64,000 bases of DNA from Pseudomonas sp. BP8 (GTDB lineage Bacteria > Pseudomonadota > Gammaproteobacteria > Pseudomonadales > Pseudomonadaceae). The stretch covers positions 3,378,501 to 3,442,500 of the forward strand of contig NZ_JAGINK010000001.1 in assembly GCF_017875955.1 (NCBI RefSeq), in the 5' to 3' direction. The notes under the pieces are model-generated. The model was not told the origin of the DNA. It did not search any database and was given only the letters and a program-made list of their open reading frames with translations. The position numbers were made by a program, and so were the translations under genes. This document shows, one piece after another, positions 31,824 to 41,018 of this stretch (its first letter is position 1; each line of letters opens with the position of its first letter).

Positions 31824-34513
31824 ACCCAGACAATCAGGCGCCTTACGGAACCTGCCCACTTTTTGCAGCTGTCTTGCCGCTGCGCTATGCCCTGGGCCCC
31901 ACCGCAGCTATCGATGTCAGTGCCTTTGGCCTGCCAGCAGTGAATGGTCAGTTTCCCGAACTGGGTCCCCGCCATCCCGACATGGCCGGGCGAGACCTTG
32001 ATTACACCTCACGCTTGCTGCGCGATGGTTGGCTCTACGTCTGGGAAAGCACGCCAGCCAAGTTAGTCGAGTATCAGGTCGAATCAGCCCAACTTACGCA
32101 AACCCCACGGGCAGGGCGGGTGATTGATACGCGGACCCAACCCCACCTGCTGCTCAGGGCAGGCGAGCCTGCCGGTCTGGTGTGGTCGCCAGTGCGATGG
32201 AGTGAGCCGCAGTATCAGGCTGCCAAACATGACGCCGCTGTGCGCCAGCGCATCATGCGCAGTTTTGTCCCGGGCGTGGCGCCGTTCAGCGGCCAGATTG
32301 ACACGATCAAGAAACATATCGGCGAATACCGCGATACAGCGCGCTACGGCTGGAGCAGTGAGCCTGAAACGGAACGCGGATCCAACTGGCTGAAAGTGCT
32401 CAAACAGATGAAGCGTTGCGAGCAACACACTTACGCGGTCATCGATGACGCATGGGGTGTGCTGCTTGATCTCGCCGCATTGATGCGCGCCCGCAAAGCA
32501 GGGTTTGACAGTTACCAGGCGCATCACGCCGAAGAATGGGCCATTGCCGGTGTTCTGAAGTCGTTGAGTGATAGCGACGCGCAATTAAGAGAGCAACTGC
32601 CCTCGATCACGCGTTACGCAGAACTGACCCGCGCCTGGAAAGACCAGGACTTCCAGGAGAACAGCTATACCGTCGACATGCGTCGGCTTTCGCAGCTTTG
32701 GGTCGATTGGTTCGATACGTTGCAAGTGACGGGTCCGGCCAGTATGGATACCGCCTGCGGTCACTTCGACATTACTCAGCCCGCCAGCCGCGAGGCATTG
32801 GAAGCTCATTTCGCTGCGGCCTGCCTGGGCCCGGCCAACACCAGTACGGGTGCCAAAGCCATCACGTTAAGCCTTGAAGGTAATGCGCTGGGTAAGCCCT
32901 GGCTGCTTTGGGCGTTGCTGGGGTTACCCAAAAGGCTTGGCCTTGGCGAAATAAAGTATCTGGTCGATCTCGGCGATATCGCCCGAGACAATGGTCCAGC
33001 GTTGAAAGACGGCGTCACTCAATTGGCGAAAGCCTTTGCTTATGCCGATGCGATCAATAAAACAGCCGAGAAGCTCAGTCACCATGCGCCTGCGTCCAGT
33101 ATGGAAGTGCTGTTTCTGTCCCTGGCGCCTGCGGCCGCACTGCATTTGCACCAAGCGGAGAATGCCGCGAGTACGGCAGGGCGCATATACATGGCTGCGG
33201 CGTTGGCGCGCAGTGGTCAACGCATTCAGACATTGGGCGTTACACCACGGCAAATGGGGGAGTGGTACAGCGACCTTATTGGTACCCGCAATACATTGCC
33301 TGCAAGGCTCAACGTGGCTCCCTTGGCGGGTGCTGTGAGCGAGAGTATTCCGTTTATGCACTTGGTGCCGGTGAGTACCAAACTGCCGCCGGTGCCGGTC
33401 AACCTTGCGTTGGGGGCTGATTTGAGCGGTGTGTTTGATTTGAAAGGTGCGTTGAGTAAGGCGCCGATTAAGTGCTTGGTGACGTTGGTGGCGGGGGTGA
33501 ATTTTGTGTGGTCGGCGGATCAGTATTCCGGAACCAAAAACTTCAAAACTAGGCTTAATACCGCTGGCGCTGTGGCTGGTATAGCTGCGGCCGCTGCTGC
33601 GATACCTCAGAGAGTGGTTGAAGTTAATTGGATATTAACCATCCGACATAGCGGCGGCACAACAGCTTCATCTCAGCTGCTTTTAACAAAGGCTTTGGGG
33701 TTCGGCGCTTTTGCCACTCTAATGCAAAGCGTCTTTCTGGCATTTGATGTCGTGCTTTATGGGGTGGAAGCCTTTGAGGCCTACAATGCGGGCGATTTTG
33801 ACACCGTGACTGCTAACTTAACAGTAGTCGGTGCTTCGTTAGCTAGTATGAAGATTCAAGTCCAGGCCTTCCGAGCACTGCGAGCCGCCCGGGCTGCGGT
33901 GATAGCTGGAGATACCGCAACTATTGCCAGGGGGCTCAACGTGGTACCCCACTTAGGAGCCAAATTACTAGGTCTCTTTGTTTTAATAGTAAGTGGCGTT
34001 CTTGCCCGGCTGTATACGGCTGACTCACCGTTGGAAAAATGGGTGAAAAACACCTGCTTTGGGATTCGTCCGGATATTCGTTGGGCAAACAGCTACATTC
34101 TCACCATGGACGAGCTCTACCCTGTTCTATTTCCCATAAATTTAGAGGCGTACCCACTTATAGAAATGCATCCTTATCACGGGCAAATCACCTCCACGTA
34201 CCTTATGTTGAGTCTTCCTGGGGAAAATGTAACGCTAACCGAAGCCATGATTTATTTCAAGGGGCAGGAGATTTGGGGGGACACCCTCGGCTACCACGCC
34301 GATGTAGTCAAAAAGGTCGAGTGGACAGGTAACGACTTTTCACGGCACAGCGGTACACGCATTTCGGTCTCAGCCGGTAATACAGTTTATCGTCGTGTCT
34401 ACCATGAAGACGGCGTCAGAGACTTGAGACGTATAGAAGGTGAATTAATCTATTCGCCACGAGAAGGACTAACGTTACCCGGAGTGAAAGTTGTGGAGCG
34501 AGCATGGATATGA
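31820..34513 (+). CDS. T6SS effector with VasX-type N-terminal domain and pore-like C-terminus
   Basis: 897 residues. The N-terminus CPLFAAVLPLRYALGP and RDLDYTSRLLRDGWLYVW are typical of the VasX N-terminal region found in membrane-active T6SS effectors that need a DUF4123 chaperone. The centre is helical. Hydrophobic segments occur at about 550-575, 575-597, 623-650 and 712-733, as expected for a colicin-like pore-former. The tail after 740 is soluble. From about 33.5 kb the DNA becomes more AT-rich, so the C-terminal toxin part may have been swapped independently of the N-terminus. The next gene overlaps it by 10 bp. Confidence 0.85.
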   Translation: MNPDNQAPYGTCPLFAAVLPLRYALGPTAAIDVSAFGLPAVNGQFPELGPRHPDMAGRDLDYTSRLLRDGWLYVWESTPAKLVEYQVESAQLTQTPRAGRVIDTRTQPHLLLRAGEPAGLVWSPVRWSEPQYQAAKHDAAVRQRIMRSFVPGVAPFSGQIDTIKKHIGEYRDTARYGWSSEPETERGSNWLKVLKQMKRCEQHTYAVIDDAWGVLLDLAALMRARKAGFDSYQAHHAEEWAIAGVLKSLSDSDAQLREQLPSITRYAELTRAWKDQDFQENSYTVDMRRLSQLWVDWFDTLQVTGPASMDTACGHFDITQPASREALEAHFAAACLGPANTSTGAKAITLSLEGNALGKPWLLWALLGLPKRLGLGEIKYLVDLGDIARDNGPALKDGVTQLAKAFAYADAINKTAEKLSHHAPASSMEVLFLSLAPAAALHLHQAENAASTAGRIYMAAALARSGQRIQTLGVTPRQMGEWYSDLIGTRNTLPARLNVAPLAGAVSESIPFMHLVPVSTKLPPVPVNLALGADLSGVFDLKGALSKAPIKCLVTLVAGVNFVWSADQYSGTKNFKTRLNTAGAVAGIAAAAAAIPQRVVEVNWILTIRHSGGTTASSQLLLTKALGFGAFATLMQSVFLAFDVVLYGVEAFEAYNAGDFDTVTANLTVVGASLASMKIQVQAFRALRAARAAVIAGDTATIARGLNVVPHLGAKLLGLFVLIVSGVLARLYTADSPLEKWVKNTCFGIRPDIRWANSYILTMDELYPVLFPINLEAYPLIEMHPYHGQITSTYLMLSLPGENVTLTEAMIYFKGQEIWGDTLGYHADVVKKVEWTGNDFSRHSGTRISVSAGNTVYRRVYHEDGVRDLRRIEGELIYSPREGLTLPGVKVVERAWI

Positions 34514-35484
34514 ATACGCCAATACAATCCCGTGATAAATCTTCGCCTACGATAGTACTTGAGGCGCATAATTCGACAGGGGAACAGCCGCTGGAGCTGT
34601 TTATCGTCGATGAACACACTGAGTCTTATTTGACTCTGCAAGCAGGCGGTGATTTTGATCGTGGCTTACTGACGGGGGTGTTAGGGGGTGTTACTGGCTG
34701 CGCTTCAGTAGGGTTAGCTGTCATGTCGGGACTGCAAGGTGATTTCGATTCCATCATGCTTGGTCTCGGCCTTTGTTTCTTTGTGGTGCCATTTTTATGG
34801 GAGACGCTACGGCCGCTACCCTTGCCAATCCTATTCAATCGCCGCACCCGAGAAGTGTACTTCGATCACGATGGTGAATTATTCCACAGTCCTTGGGATG
34901 GCATAGTCGCCATAGCTAATGAGTTTCAGCTAGTGGGTGCGCAAATAGGGGCTATGCAAAACGCTTCGCTAGAAATTCGAGTGTGGAAATTTAAACAGCC
35001 AGAAACGGCGTTGGTGGTCAAGCTTGGTGCGCCCTTTGGAAAAACACTGGCGATGCAAAAAGGTTTTTGGGAGTACATTCGTGCTTATATGAATAATGGG
35101 CCTTACTTTGACGAGTGCGGCAATCATAGTGAGTCAGATGAGTTTGTGAAAAGCCAGTTGGCAGTACGCTTCAAAATGAGCGAGTGCTTCAAGAATACCC
35201 TGGCGCGGATAAGGCAGAAAAAAAAGGAGGCGGGAGGAAAGAATTACCTGGGTGCCGATGATTTTGCATTGCTAATAATCGAGCCTATGTTCTACCCGCT
35301 GGGGATAATTCAGGAGTTCACTTACAGCGTTGCAAAGCGACGCTCCCGTAACCGCTGGCCAAGTTTAGTGATTGAGCGCTTGAAGGCCAATGGACCTACT
35401 ACGCGCCTAGTTGATCTTGAGCTTGAGGCCGCAGAGGCAGGTGCTAAGAGTAATACGGCTTGTGAATCGAAAGAGTCAACTTGA
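34504..35484 (+). CDS. membrane protein (DUF6708-like), likely effector immunity, copy 1
   Basis: 326 residues with two hydrophobic stretches at about 53-80 and 85-105. The conserved patch WETLRPLPLPILFNRRTREV is of the kind I associate with DUF6708 family proteins. The cytosolic C-terminal half contains LAMQKGFWEYIRAYMNNGPY. It overlaps the effector stop codon and is followed by a paralogue with about three quarters identical residues. Membrane location and position next to a pore-type effector make it the likely immunity protein. GC content is lower than in the tss genes. Confidence 0.75.
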   Translation: MDMNTPIQSRDKSSPTIVLEAHNSTGEQPLELFIVDEHTESYLTLQAGGDFDRGLLTGVLGGVTGCASVGLAVMSGLQGDFDSIMLGLGLCFFVVPFLWETLRPLPLPILFNRRTREVYFDHDGELFHSPWDGIVAIANEFQLVGAQIGAMQNASLEIRVWKFKQPETALVVKLGAPFGKTLAMQKGFWEYIRAYMNNGPYFDECGNHSESDEFVKSQLAVRFKMSECFKNTLARIRQKKKEAGGKNYLGADDFALLIIEPMFYPLGIIQEFTYSVAKRRSRNRWPSLVIERLKANGPTTRLVDLELEAAEAGAKSNTACESKEST

Positions 35485-35510
35485 AAGAAATCATTTAGAC
35501 TCCACTGGGC

Positions 35511-36458
35511 ATGAATATGAATAAGTCACGGCAGCACCATAATGATTCTGCGTCTACAGTGGTTCTTGAGGCGAATAAATCGACGGGGGAACAGCCGATG
35601 GAGCTGTTTATCGTCGATGAGCACACTGATCAATACTTAACTTTACAAGCAGGTGGTGATTTTGACCGTGGTCTGCTGACCGGAGTATCAGGTGGGATTG
35701 GTGGTTGTGCAATGCTTGGGATTGGAGTTTTAGCAGCTATGCGAGGCGAGTTTGATATCACCTATTTGACATTTACTACAGGTATGCCTTTGTTTGTGGT
35801 GCCATTTTTATGGGAAACGCTACGGCCATTACCGCTGCCAATTCTATTCAATCGCCGCAGCCAAGAAGTGTACTTTAATCACGATGGCGAACTGTATCAC
35901 AGCCCTTGGGATGGGATAATCGCCATAGCTACTGAGTTTCAGTTAGTAGGTATGCCAATGGGTGCTATGCAAAGCGCTTCGCTTGAAATCCGAGTGTGGA
36001 AATTTGGTCAACCAGAAACAGCGGTAATGATCAGTCTCGGGGCACCCTTTGGAAAAACACTGGCGATGCAAAAAGGTTTTTGGGAGTACATACGTGCTTA
36101 TATGAATAACGGGCCTTACTTTGACGAGTACGGCAATCATAGTGAGTCGGATGAGTTCGTAAAAAGCCAGTTGGCCGTACGATTCAAAATGAGCGACAGC
36201 TTCAAGCATACCTTGGCGCGGATAAGGCAGGCTAAAAACGAGGCGGGCGGTAAGAACTATTTAAGCGCCGGAGATGCTGCAGTACTCATAATTGAACCCA
36301 TGCTCTACCCTCAGGATCGAATCCAGGAATTCACCTACAGCGTTGCTAAACGCCGCTCACGTAACCGCTGGCCGAGTGTAGTAACTGAGCGCTTTAAGGC
36401 CAATGGACCTACTACGCGCCTAGTTGATGTGGAATGCGGAACCCTGTCGAGCCCATGA
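35511..36458 (+). CDS. membrane protein (DUF6708-like), likely effector immunity, copy 2
   Basis: 315 residues, a clear tandem duplicate of the preceding gene: TGEQPMELFIVDEHTDQYL, WETLRPLPLPILFNRR and the same C-terminal half. The hydrophobic region (about 53-85) has diverged most (GGIGGCAMLGIGVLAAMRGE), while the soluble part is nearly unchanged. This suggests selection on the membrane segment that would meet the pore. Possibly a spare immunity gene against variants of the effector. Separated by 26 bp from copy 1. Confidence 0.75.
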   Translation: MNMNKSRQHHNDSASTVVLEANKSTGEQPMELFIVDEHTDQYLTLQAGGDFDRGLLTGVSGGIGGCAMLGIGVLAAMRGEFDITYLTFTTGMPLFVVPFLWETLRPLPLPILFNRRSQEVYFNHDGELYHSPWDGIIAIATEFQLVGMPMGAMQSASLEIRVWKFGQPETAVMISLGAPFGKTLAMQKGFWEYIRAYMNNGPYFDEYGNHSESDEFVKSQLAVRFKMSDSFKHTLARIRQAKNEAGGKNYLSAGDAAVLIIEPMLYPQDRIQEFTYSVAKRRSRNRWPSVVTERFKANGPTTRLVDVECGTLSSP

Positions 36459-36924
36459 ATCAAGGCGGGAGGGAGTATGCGGGCTAATCATAAATTCAAA
36501 TCCCACGGAGTTAAATTCCATCCCTCTCTACTCTCAAATTGTGGTGAGCCACTCAAAAGGCTAACCATTGCTGCCTCTTCGAGGACACACACTATGAACG
36601 GCGTCACCGGCGCTGATCCGAGTCGGCGCCAAGACATAAAGCTGAACGTATAAAGCGCATGTTGCAGATTGACCTTGCTGTGAGTCTAAATGTTACGGCG
36701 CAATAAATGTTTACAGCCTCTGTTTATCTGCCTTTTTTATATTCAGACGTTTCCTACTCAATGCAGAGAGTCGTCTGACTGGTAAATTTTTTCCCGCCAT
36801 GTAACTTATCCAACTGTTGGTTTGCACGAATGAGCCTGCCGTTTCATCGAAAGAAATGGCGGCCAGTTGATATTCCCGTTTCAATAAAATCCAGACGCTG
36901 AAATCGGCGCTAGTGGAAAGTACG
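36459..36924. other. 466-bp gap between the immunity genes and tssA
   Basis: No supported gene. It contains an imperfect GGCGC...GCGCC hairpin near 36607-36635 and an AT-rich stretch near 36690-36800. It is the expected place for the promoter of the tss operon, but I found no convincing sigma54 or sigma70 promoter by eye. Confidence 0.6.
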
Positions 36925-38481
36925 ATGACCTTTTCAAGCAAGCTATCAGCTCACTATCTCGAGCTCGCGCAGTCGCCCATTTGCAAAGACAGTTTTGCAG
37001 GCGAGGACGTTCGCTTTTCGAGTGAGTTCGAGGCGCTGGAAAATGAGTTGGGCAAGGCTCAATCCCTGCACGAAAGCGGCCAGCCAGACTGGCACAAAGT
37101 GCAGACCTCCAGCGAGGCCTTGCTCCTTACCCAATCCAAGGATTTGCGGGTTGCAGCCTGGTTGACCTGGGCCCTGTATCAGCGCGAGTCATTTCCGGGG
37201 CTGCTGGCTGGCATCGGTTTGTTGCGCTCGCTGTGTGAGCAGCAGTGGCAGCATGTTCACCCCGTTAAATTGCGAACCCGGGCTGCCGCCATCAGCTGGC
37301 TGGTACCTCGTCTTGATCAGGTACTGGATGAAAACGTTGCGATCAAAGGGCAGTTGCCGCTGTTTCGCCGCTTGGTCGAACACCTTGAAGGGCTCGAGGC
37401 CATTCTCACCAAACATCTGGGTGATGACGTGCCTTTGTTGCTGCCGGTCTGTCGACGCCTGTCGAGCATGGTGCAGCGCGCCGCCGATAATCAGCCAGAG
37501 CCCGGGGCCGTGGGCATGGTGGTAGCGCAGGTCAAGCAGGTCGCCAGCCAAATTCTCACGCCCGGCACTCCGGTCGACAATGAGAAGGAAGCCCACAAGC
37601 TGTTGCGCTCGCTGCAGGAAAACGCCCGCCCACTCTGTGCTTGGTGGCTCAAGCAGAAAGCCATCGACGTGCGCGCGCTGCGCTTGAATCGCACCTTGCT
37701 GTGGCTTCCCATTGATACCGTTCCCGAGCGAAATTCCGAGCAGATCACTGCGTTACGCGGGTTGCCGGTCGACAAGCTGAAACTTTATCAAGAGCGGTTC
37801 GCCAGTGGCCAATACGCCGATCTGCTGGTCGAGCTCGAAGCCAGCCTGGCCCGGGCACCGTTCTGGTTCGATGGCCAGCGCATGGCTTGGGAGTGCTTGC
37901 AAGCGTTGAACGCCGACCAGGCGATGCGTGAAGTGGAACTGCACTTCGCGCTCCTTCTCAAGCGCCTGCCCGGGGTCGTAGAGCTGCGCTTTCACGATGG
38001 TGCGCCATTCGCCGATCCGGCTACCCGCAGTTGGATCAGCGCCCAGGTCATGCCCCAGCTGCAAAGCGCCAGCGCGCCACGCAAGGCGGAAACGATCGTT
38101 ACGCAGCCCGCTTGGGAAGAAGCGCTCGACAGTGTGCTGCCGATCCTCCGGAAGGATGGCCTGAAGGCAGCGGTGCAAGTGCTCAAGCAGGGCCTGCAAC
38201 ACGCTCACGGCGGGCGAGTGCGCTTTTTCTGGCAATTGGCCCTGGCACGTCTGTGTTTTGCCGCAAAGAAATTCGAACTGGTCAAGACCCAGCTCGAAAC
38301 CCTGGATCAAGAGCTACAGCGCTCCGGCATACCTGCCTGGGAGCCGGATCTTGTGCTGGAAGTATTACACCTGCTGCACAGCTGTTGTGAGTTGTTGCCG
38401 CAGAACCATGCAGTGCGAGAACGCAAGGAAGAGATTTATCGCAGGTTGTGCCACCTCGATCTTGAAGTGGTACTCGAATAG
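36925..38481 (+). CDS. tssA: T6SS protein TssA
   Basis: 518 residues. The N-terminal ImpA_N region is seen in SEALLLTQSKDLRVAAWLTW and SLCEQQWQHVHPVKLRTRAA. The C-terminal half is helical and resembles the VasJ-type. TssA caps the growing sheath and links it to the baseplate. Start ATG 36925 with GGAAAG just upstream was chosen over a GTG 12 bp before. It is the first gene of the structural operon, 33 bp before tssB. Confidence 0.92.
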   Translation: MTFSSKLSAHYLELAQSPICKDSFAGEDVRFSSEFEALENELGKAQSLHESGQPDWHKVQTSSEALLLTQSKDLRVAAWLTWALYQRESFPGLLAGIGLLRSLCEQQWQHVHPVKLRTRAAAISWLVPRLDQVLDENVAIKGQLPLFRRLVEHLEGLEAILTKHLGDDVPLLLPVCRRLSSMVQRAADNQPEPGAVGMVVAQVKQVASQILTPGTPVDNEKEAHKLLRSLQENARPLCAWWLKQKAIDVRALRLNRTLLWLPIDTVPERNSEQITALRGLPVDKLKLYQERFASGQYADLLVELEASLARAPFWFDGQRMAWECLQALNADQAMREVELHFALLLKRLPGVVELRFHDGAPFADPATRSWISAQVMPQLQSASAPRKAETIVTQPAWEEALDSVLPILRKDGLKAAVQVLKQGLQHAHGGRVRFFWQLALARLCFAAKKFELVKTQLETLDQELQRSGIPAWEPDLVLEVLHLLHSCCELLPQNHAVRERKEEIYRRLCHLDLEVVLE

Positions 38482-38514
38482 GCCCAAGGGCCAACAACCG
38501 CAAGGAGAAAAGCC

Positions 38515-39018
38515 ATGGCCAAAGAAGGCTCGGTAGCCCCCAAGGAACGCATCAATGTCACCTTCAAACCCGCCACCGGAGGTGTTCAGGAAGAGGTTGA
38601 ACTACCGCTGAAGCTGCTGGCAATCGGGGATTACACCCAGCGCCTGGACGAGCGCAAGGTAGAAGACCGTAAGCCGATCAGTATCGACAAGGTGACCTTC
38701 GACGAAGTGCTCGCCAAGCAGGAGCTGAGTCTTACGTTGAGCGTGCCTAACCGGCTTCAGGACGCAAGCGACAGCGAAGAGCTGGCGGTCACGCTGCGCG
38801 TCAACTCGATGAAGGACTTCAATCCGGCCAGCCTGGTCGAGCAAGTGCCGGAGCTGAAAAAACTGATGGAGCTGCGCGACGCGCTGGTGGCCCTCAAGGG
38901 CCCGCTGGGCAACGCCCCTGCATTTCGTAAAGCCATCGAAAGCGTGCTCGCCGATGACCAGTCGCGCGGTCGCGTGCTCACAGAGCTCGGGCTGAACGCC
39001 GCAGCGCCGCAAGCCTGA
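38515..39018 (+). CDS. tssB: T6SS contractile sheath small subunit TssB (VipA)
   Basis: 167 residues; the N-terminal KERINVTFKPATGGVQEEVE and LPLKLLAIGDYTQR are the VipA signature. It forms the cytoplasmic contractile sheath with TssC, encoded 26 bp downstream. AAGGAG lies 8 bases before the ATG. Confidence 0.97.
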   Translation: MAKEGSVAPKERINVTFKPATGGVQEEVELPLKLLAIGDYTQRLDERKVEDRKPISIDKVTFDEVLAKQELSLTLSVPNRLQDASDSEELAVTLRVNSMKDFNPASLVEQVPELKKLMELRDALVALKGPLGNAPAFRKAIESVLADDQSRGRVLTELGLNAAAPQA

Positions 39019-39044
39019 CCCCATCAGCCAAGGAAGACCACCAA

Positions 39045-40520
39045 ATGAGCAATAGTGCCGCACAACAGACTGACAACGAGCGCCGCGAATACAGCATTCT
39101 CGATAGCATCATCGCTGAAACCCGCCTGAGTCCCGACGACGAAGCCTACGCTATCGCCAAAAGGGGAGTGTCGGCGTTCATCGAAGAGCTGCTCAAGCCT
39201 CAGAACAACGCCGAGCCGGTCAAGAAAGCCTTGGTTGATCGCATGATTGCCGAGATCGATACCAAGCTCAGTCGGCAGATGGACGAAATTCTCCACCATG
39301 GGCATTTCCAATCCCTGGAGTCAGCCTGGCGCGGGCTGCAACTGCTGGTTGATCGCACCGACTTCCGCGAAAACATCAAGATTGAAATGCTCAGTGTGTC
39401 CAAGCAAGAACTCCTGGAGGACTTCGAGGATTCGCCGGAAGTGATGCAATCTGGCCTGTACAAACATGTCTACAGCGCGGAATACGGGCAGTTTGGCGGG
39501 CATCCGGTCGGCGCAATCATCGCCAATTACTTCATGTCGCCAGCCTCGCCGGATGTGAAGTTGATGCAGTACGTTTCGAACGTGGCCTGCATGGCCCATG
39601 CGCCCTTTATTGCCGCCGCCGGGCCGAAGTTCTTTGGCCTCGAAAGCTTCACCGGCCTGCCGGATCTGAAAGACCTGAAGGATCACTTCGAGGGCCCGCA
39701 ATTCGCCAAATGGCAGAGCTTTCGTCAGTCGGAAGACGCCCGCTACATCGGTCTGACTGTGCCGCGATTCCTGCTGCGAAGCCCCTACGACCCGCAAGAA
39801 AATCCGGTCAAGACCTTTGTCTACAAGGAAACCGTTGCCAATCATCACGAGCACTACCTGTGGGGCAACACCGCCTATGCATTTGCCAGCAAGCTGACTG
39901 ACAGCTTTGCCAAGTACCGCTGGTGCCCGAACATCATCGGTCCGCAAAGCGGGGGTGCGGTTGAAGATCTGCCGCTGCACCACTTTGAAAGCATGGGCGA
40001 GATCGAGACCAAGATCCCCACTGAAGTATTGGTCAGCGATCGCCGCGAATATGAGCTGGCCGAGGAGGGATTCATCTCGCTGACCATGCGCAAAGGCAGC
40101 GATAACGCGGCGTTCTTCTCCGCAAGCTCGGTGCAGAAACCGAAGTTCTTTGGCATCACTGCCCAAGGCAAGGCTGCGGAGCTGAACTACAAGCTTGGCA
40201 CTCAGCTGCCGTACATGATGATTGTCAACCGGTTGGCTCATTACTTGAAAGTGCTGCAGCGCGAGCAACTCGGGTCATGGAAAGAGCGTACCGATCTTGA
40301 GCTTGAACTCAACAAGTGGATTCGACAGTACGTCGCCGACCAGGAAAACCCCAGCGCTGAAGTCCGTGGCCGGCGTCCGCTGCGTGCTGCGCAGATCGTC
40401 GTCAGCGACGTCGACGGCGAGCCCGGCTGGTATCGCGTCAGCCTGAACGTGCGACCGCACTTCAAGTACATGGGCGCCGACTTCACCCTGTCGCTGGTTG
40501 GCAAACTGGACAAAGAGTAA
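39045..40520 (+). CDS. tssC: T6SS contractile sheath large subunit TssC (VipB)
   Basis: 491 residues of the VipB family: SLESAWRGLQLLVDRTDFRE, PFIAAAGPKFFGLESF, and the C-terminal ADFTLSLVGKLDKE that makes the handshake strand with TssB. Typical full length. Next gene 14 bp downstream. Confidence 0.97.
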   Translation: MSNSAAQQTDNERREYSILDSIIAETRLSPDDEAYAIAKRGVSAFIEELLKPQNNAEPVKKALVDRMIAEIDTKLSRQMDEILHHGHFQSLESAWRGLQLLVDRTDFRENIKIEMLSVSKQELLEDFEDSPEVMQSGLYKHVYSAEYGQFGGHPVGAIIANYFMSPASPDVKLMQYVSNVACMAHAPFIAAAGPKFFGLESFTGLPDLKDLKDHFEGPQFAKWQSFRQSEDARYIGLTVPRFLLRSPYDPQENPVKTFVYKETVANHHEHYLWGNTAYAFASKLTDSFAKYRWCPNIIGPQSGGAVEDLPLHHFESMGEIETKIPTEVLVSDRREYELAEEGFISLTMRKGSDNAAFFSASSVQKPKFFGITAQGKAAELNYKLGTQLPYMMIVNRLAHYLKVLQREQLGSWKERTDLELELNKWIRQYVADQENPSAEVRGRRPLRAAQIVVSDVDGEPGWYRVSLNVRPHFKYMGADFTLSLVGKLDKE

Positions 40521-40534
40521 CCAGGAGCTCAGTC

Positions 40535-40942
40535 ATGATCGGATACGGCAGCCTTTTCGAACGCCTCAGCGGTGAAGCCGATACACGTCTCGGCTGGAGC
40601 CGCGAAAGCTGCGCCATGGCATCGGTGGCTGCCCATCTGGCCAAGATGCTCAGTACCCGTGCGGGCAGCGTGCAAACGCTGTCCGATTATGGGCTGCCTG
40701 ACCTCAACGATATGCGCCTGAGTCTGCACGACGCCTTGAGTCAGGCGCGTCTGGCCATTGAATCCTTCATAGAAGCGTATGAGCCGCGGCTCAGCGAAGT
40801 GCGCGTCATCTCATCACCGGGTGAGGGTGATCAACTGCGCTTGAACTTCAACATTGAGGGCCTGCTGGAAATTGATGGCAGCAAACGCCAGGTCCGCTTC
40901 AAGGCGTGCCTGGATGGCAGTGGCCAGGTCTCGGTCAGTTAA
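40535..40942 (+). CDS. tssE: T6SS baseplate protein TssE (gp25-like)
   Basis: 135 residues with the gp25-like lysozyme-related fold: GSLFERLSGEA at the start, LNTR-type region replaced by LSTRAGSVQTLSDYGLPDLN, then a C-terminal IEAYEPRLSEVRV. It is part of the baseplate wedge with TssF and TssG, encoded next. Confidence 0.95.
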   Translation: MIGYGSLFERLSGEADTRLGWSRESCAMASVAAHLAKMLSTRAGSVQTLSDYGLPDLNDMRLSLHDALSQARLAIESFIEAYEPRLSEVRVISSPGEGDQLRLNFNIEGLLEIDGSKRQVRFKACLDGSGQVSVS

Positions 40943-41018
40943 GTCGACGACAAGGCTAGCCAGAAGCATCGGCTACCCACGTCACAACCTTCGCTTACAA
41001 GAACAACAGGAACCGGCA

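Noticed and set aside
36711..36941. 76-residue minus-strand frame in the gap before tssA
   Set aside because: No ribosome site seen, overlaps the tssA start, and the sequence resembles no known family.
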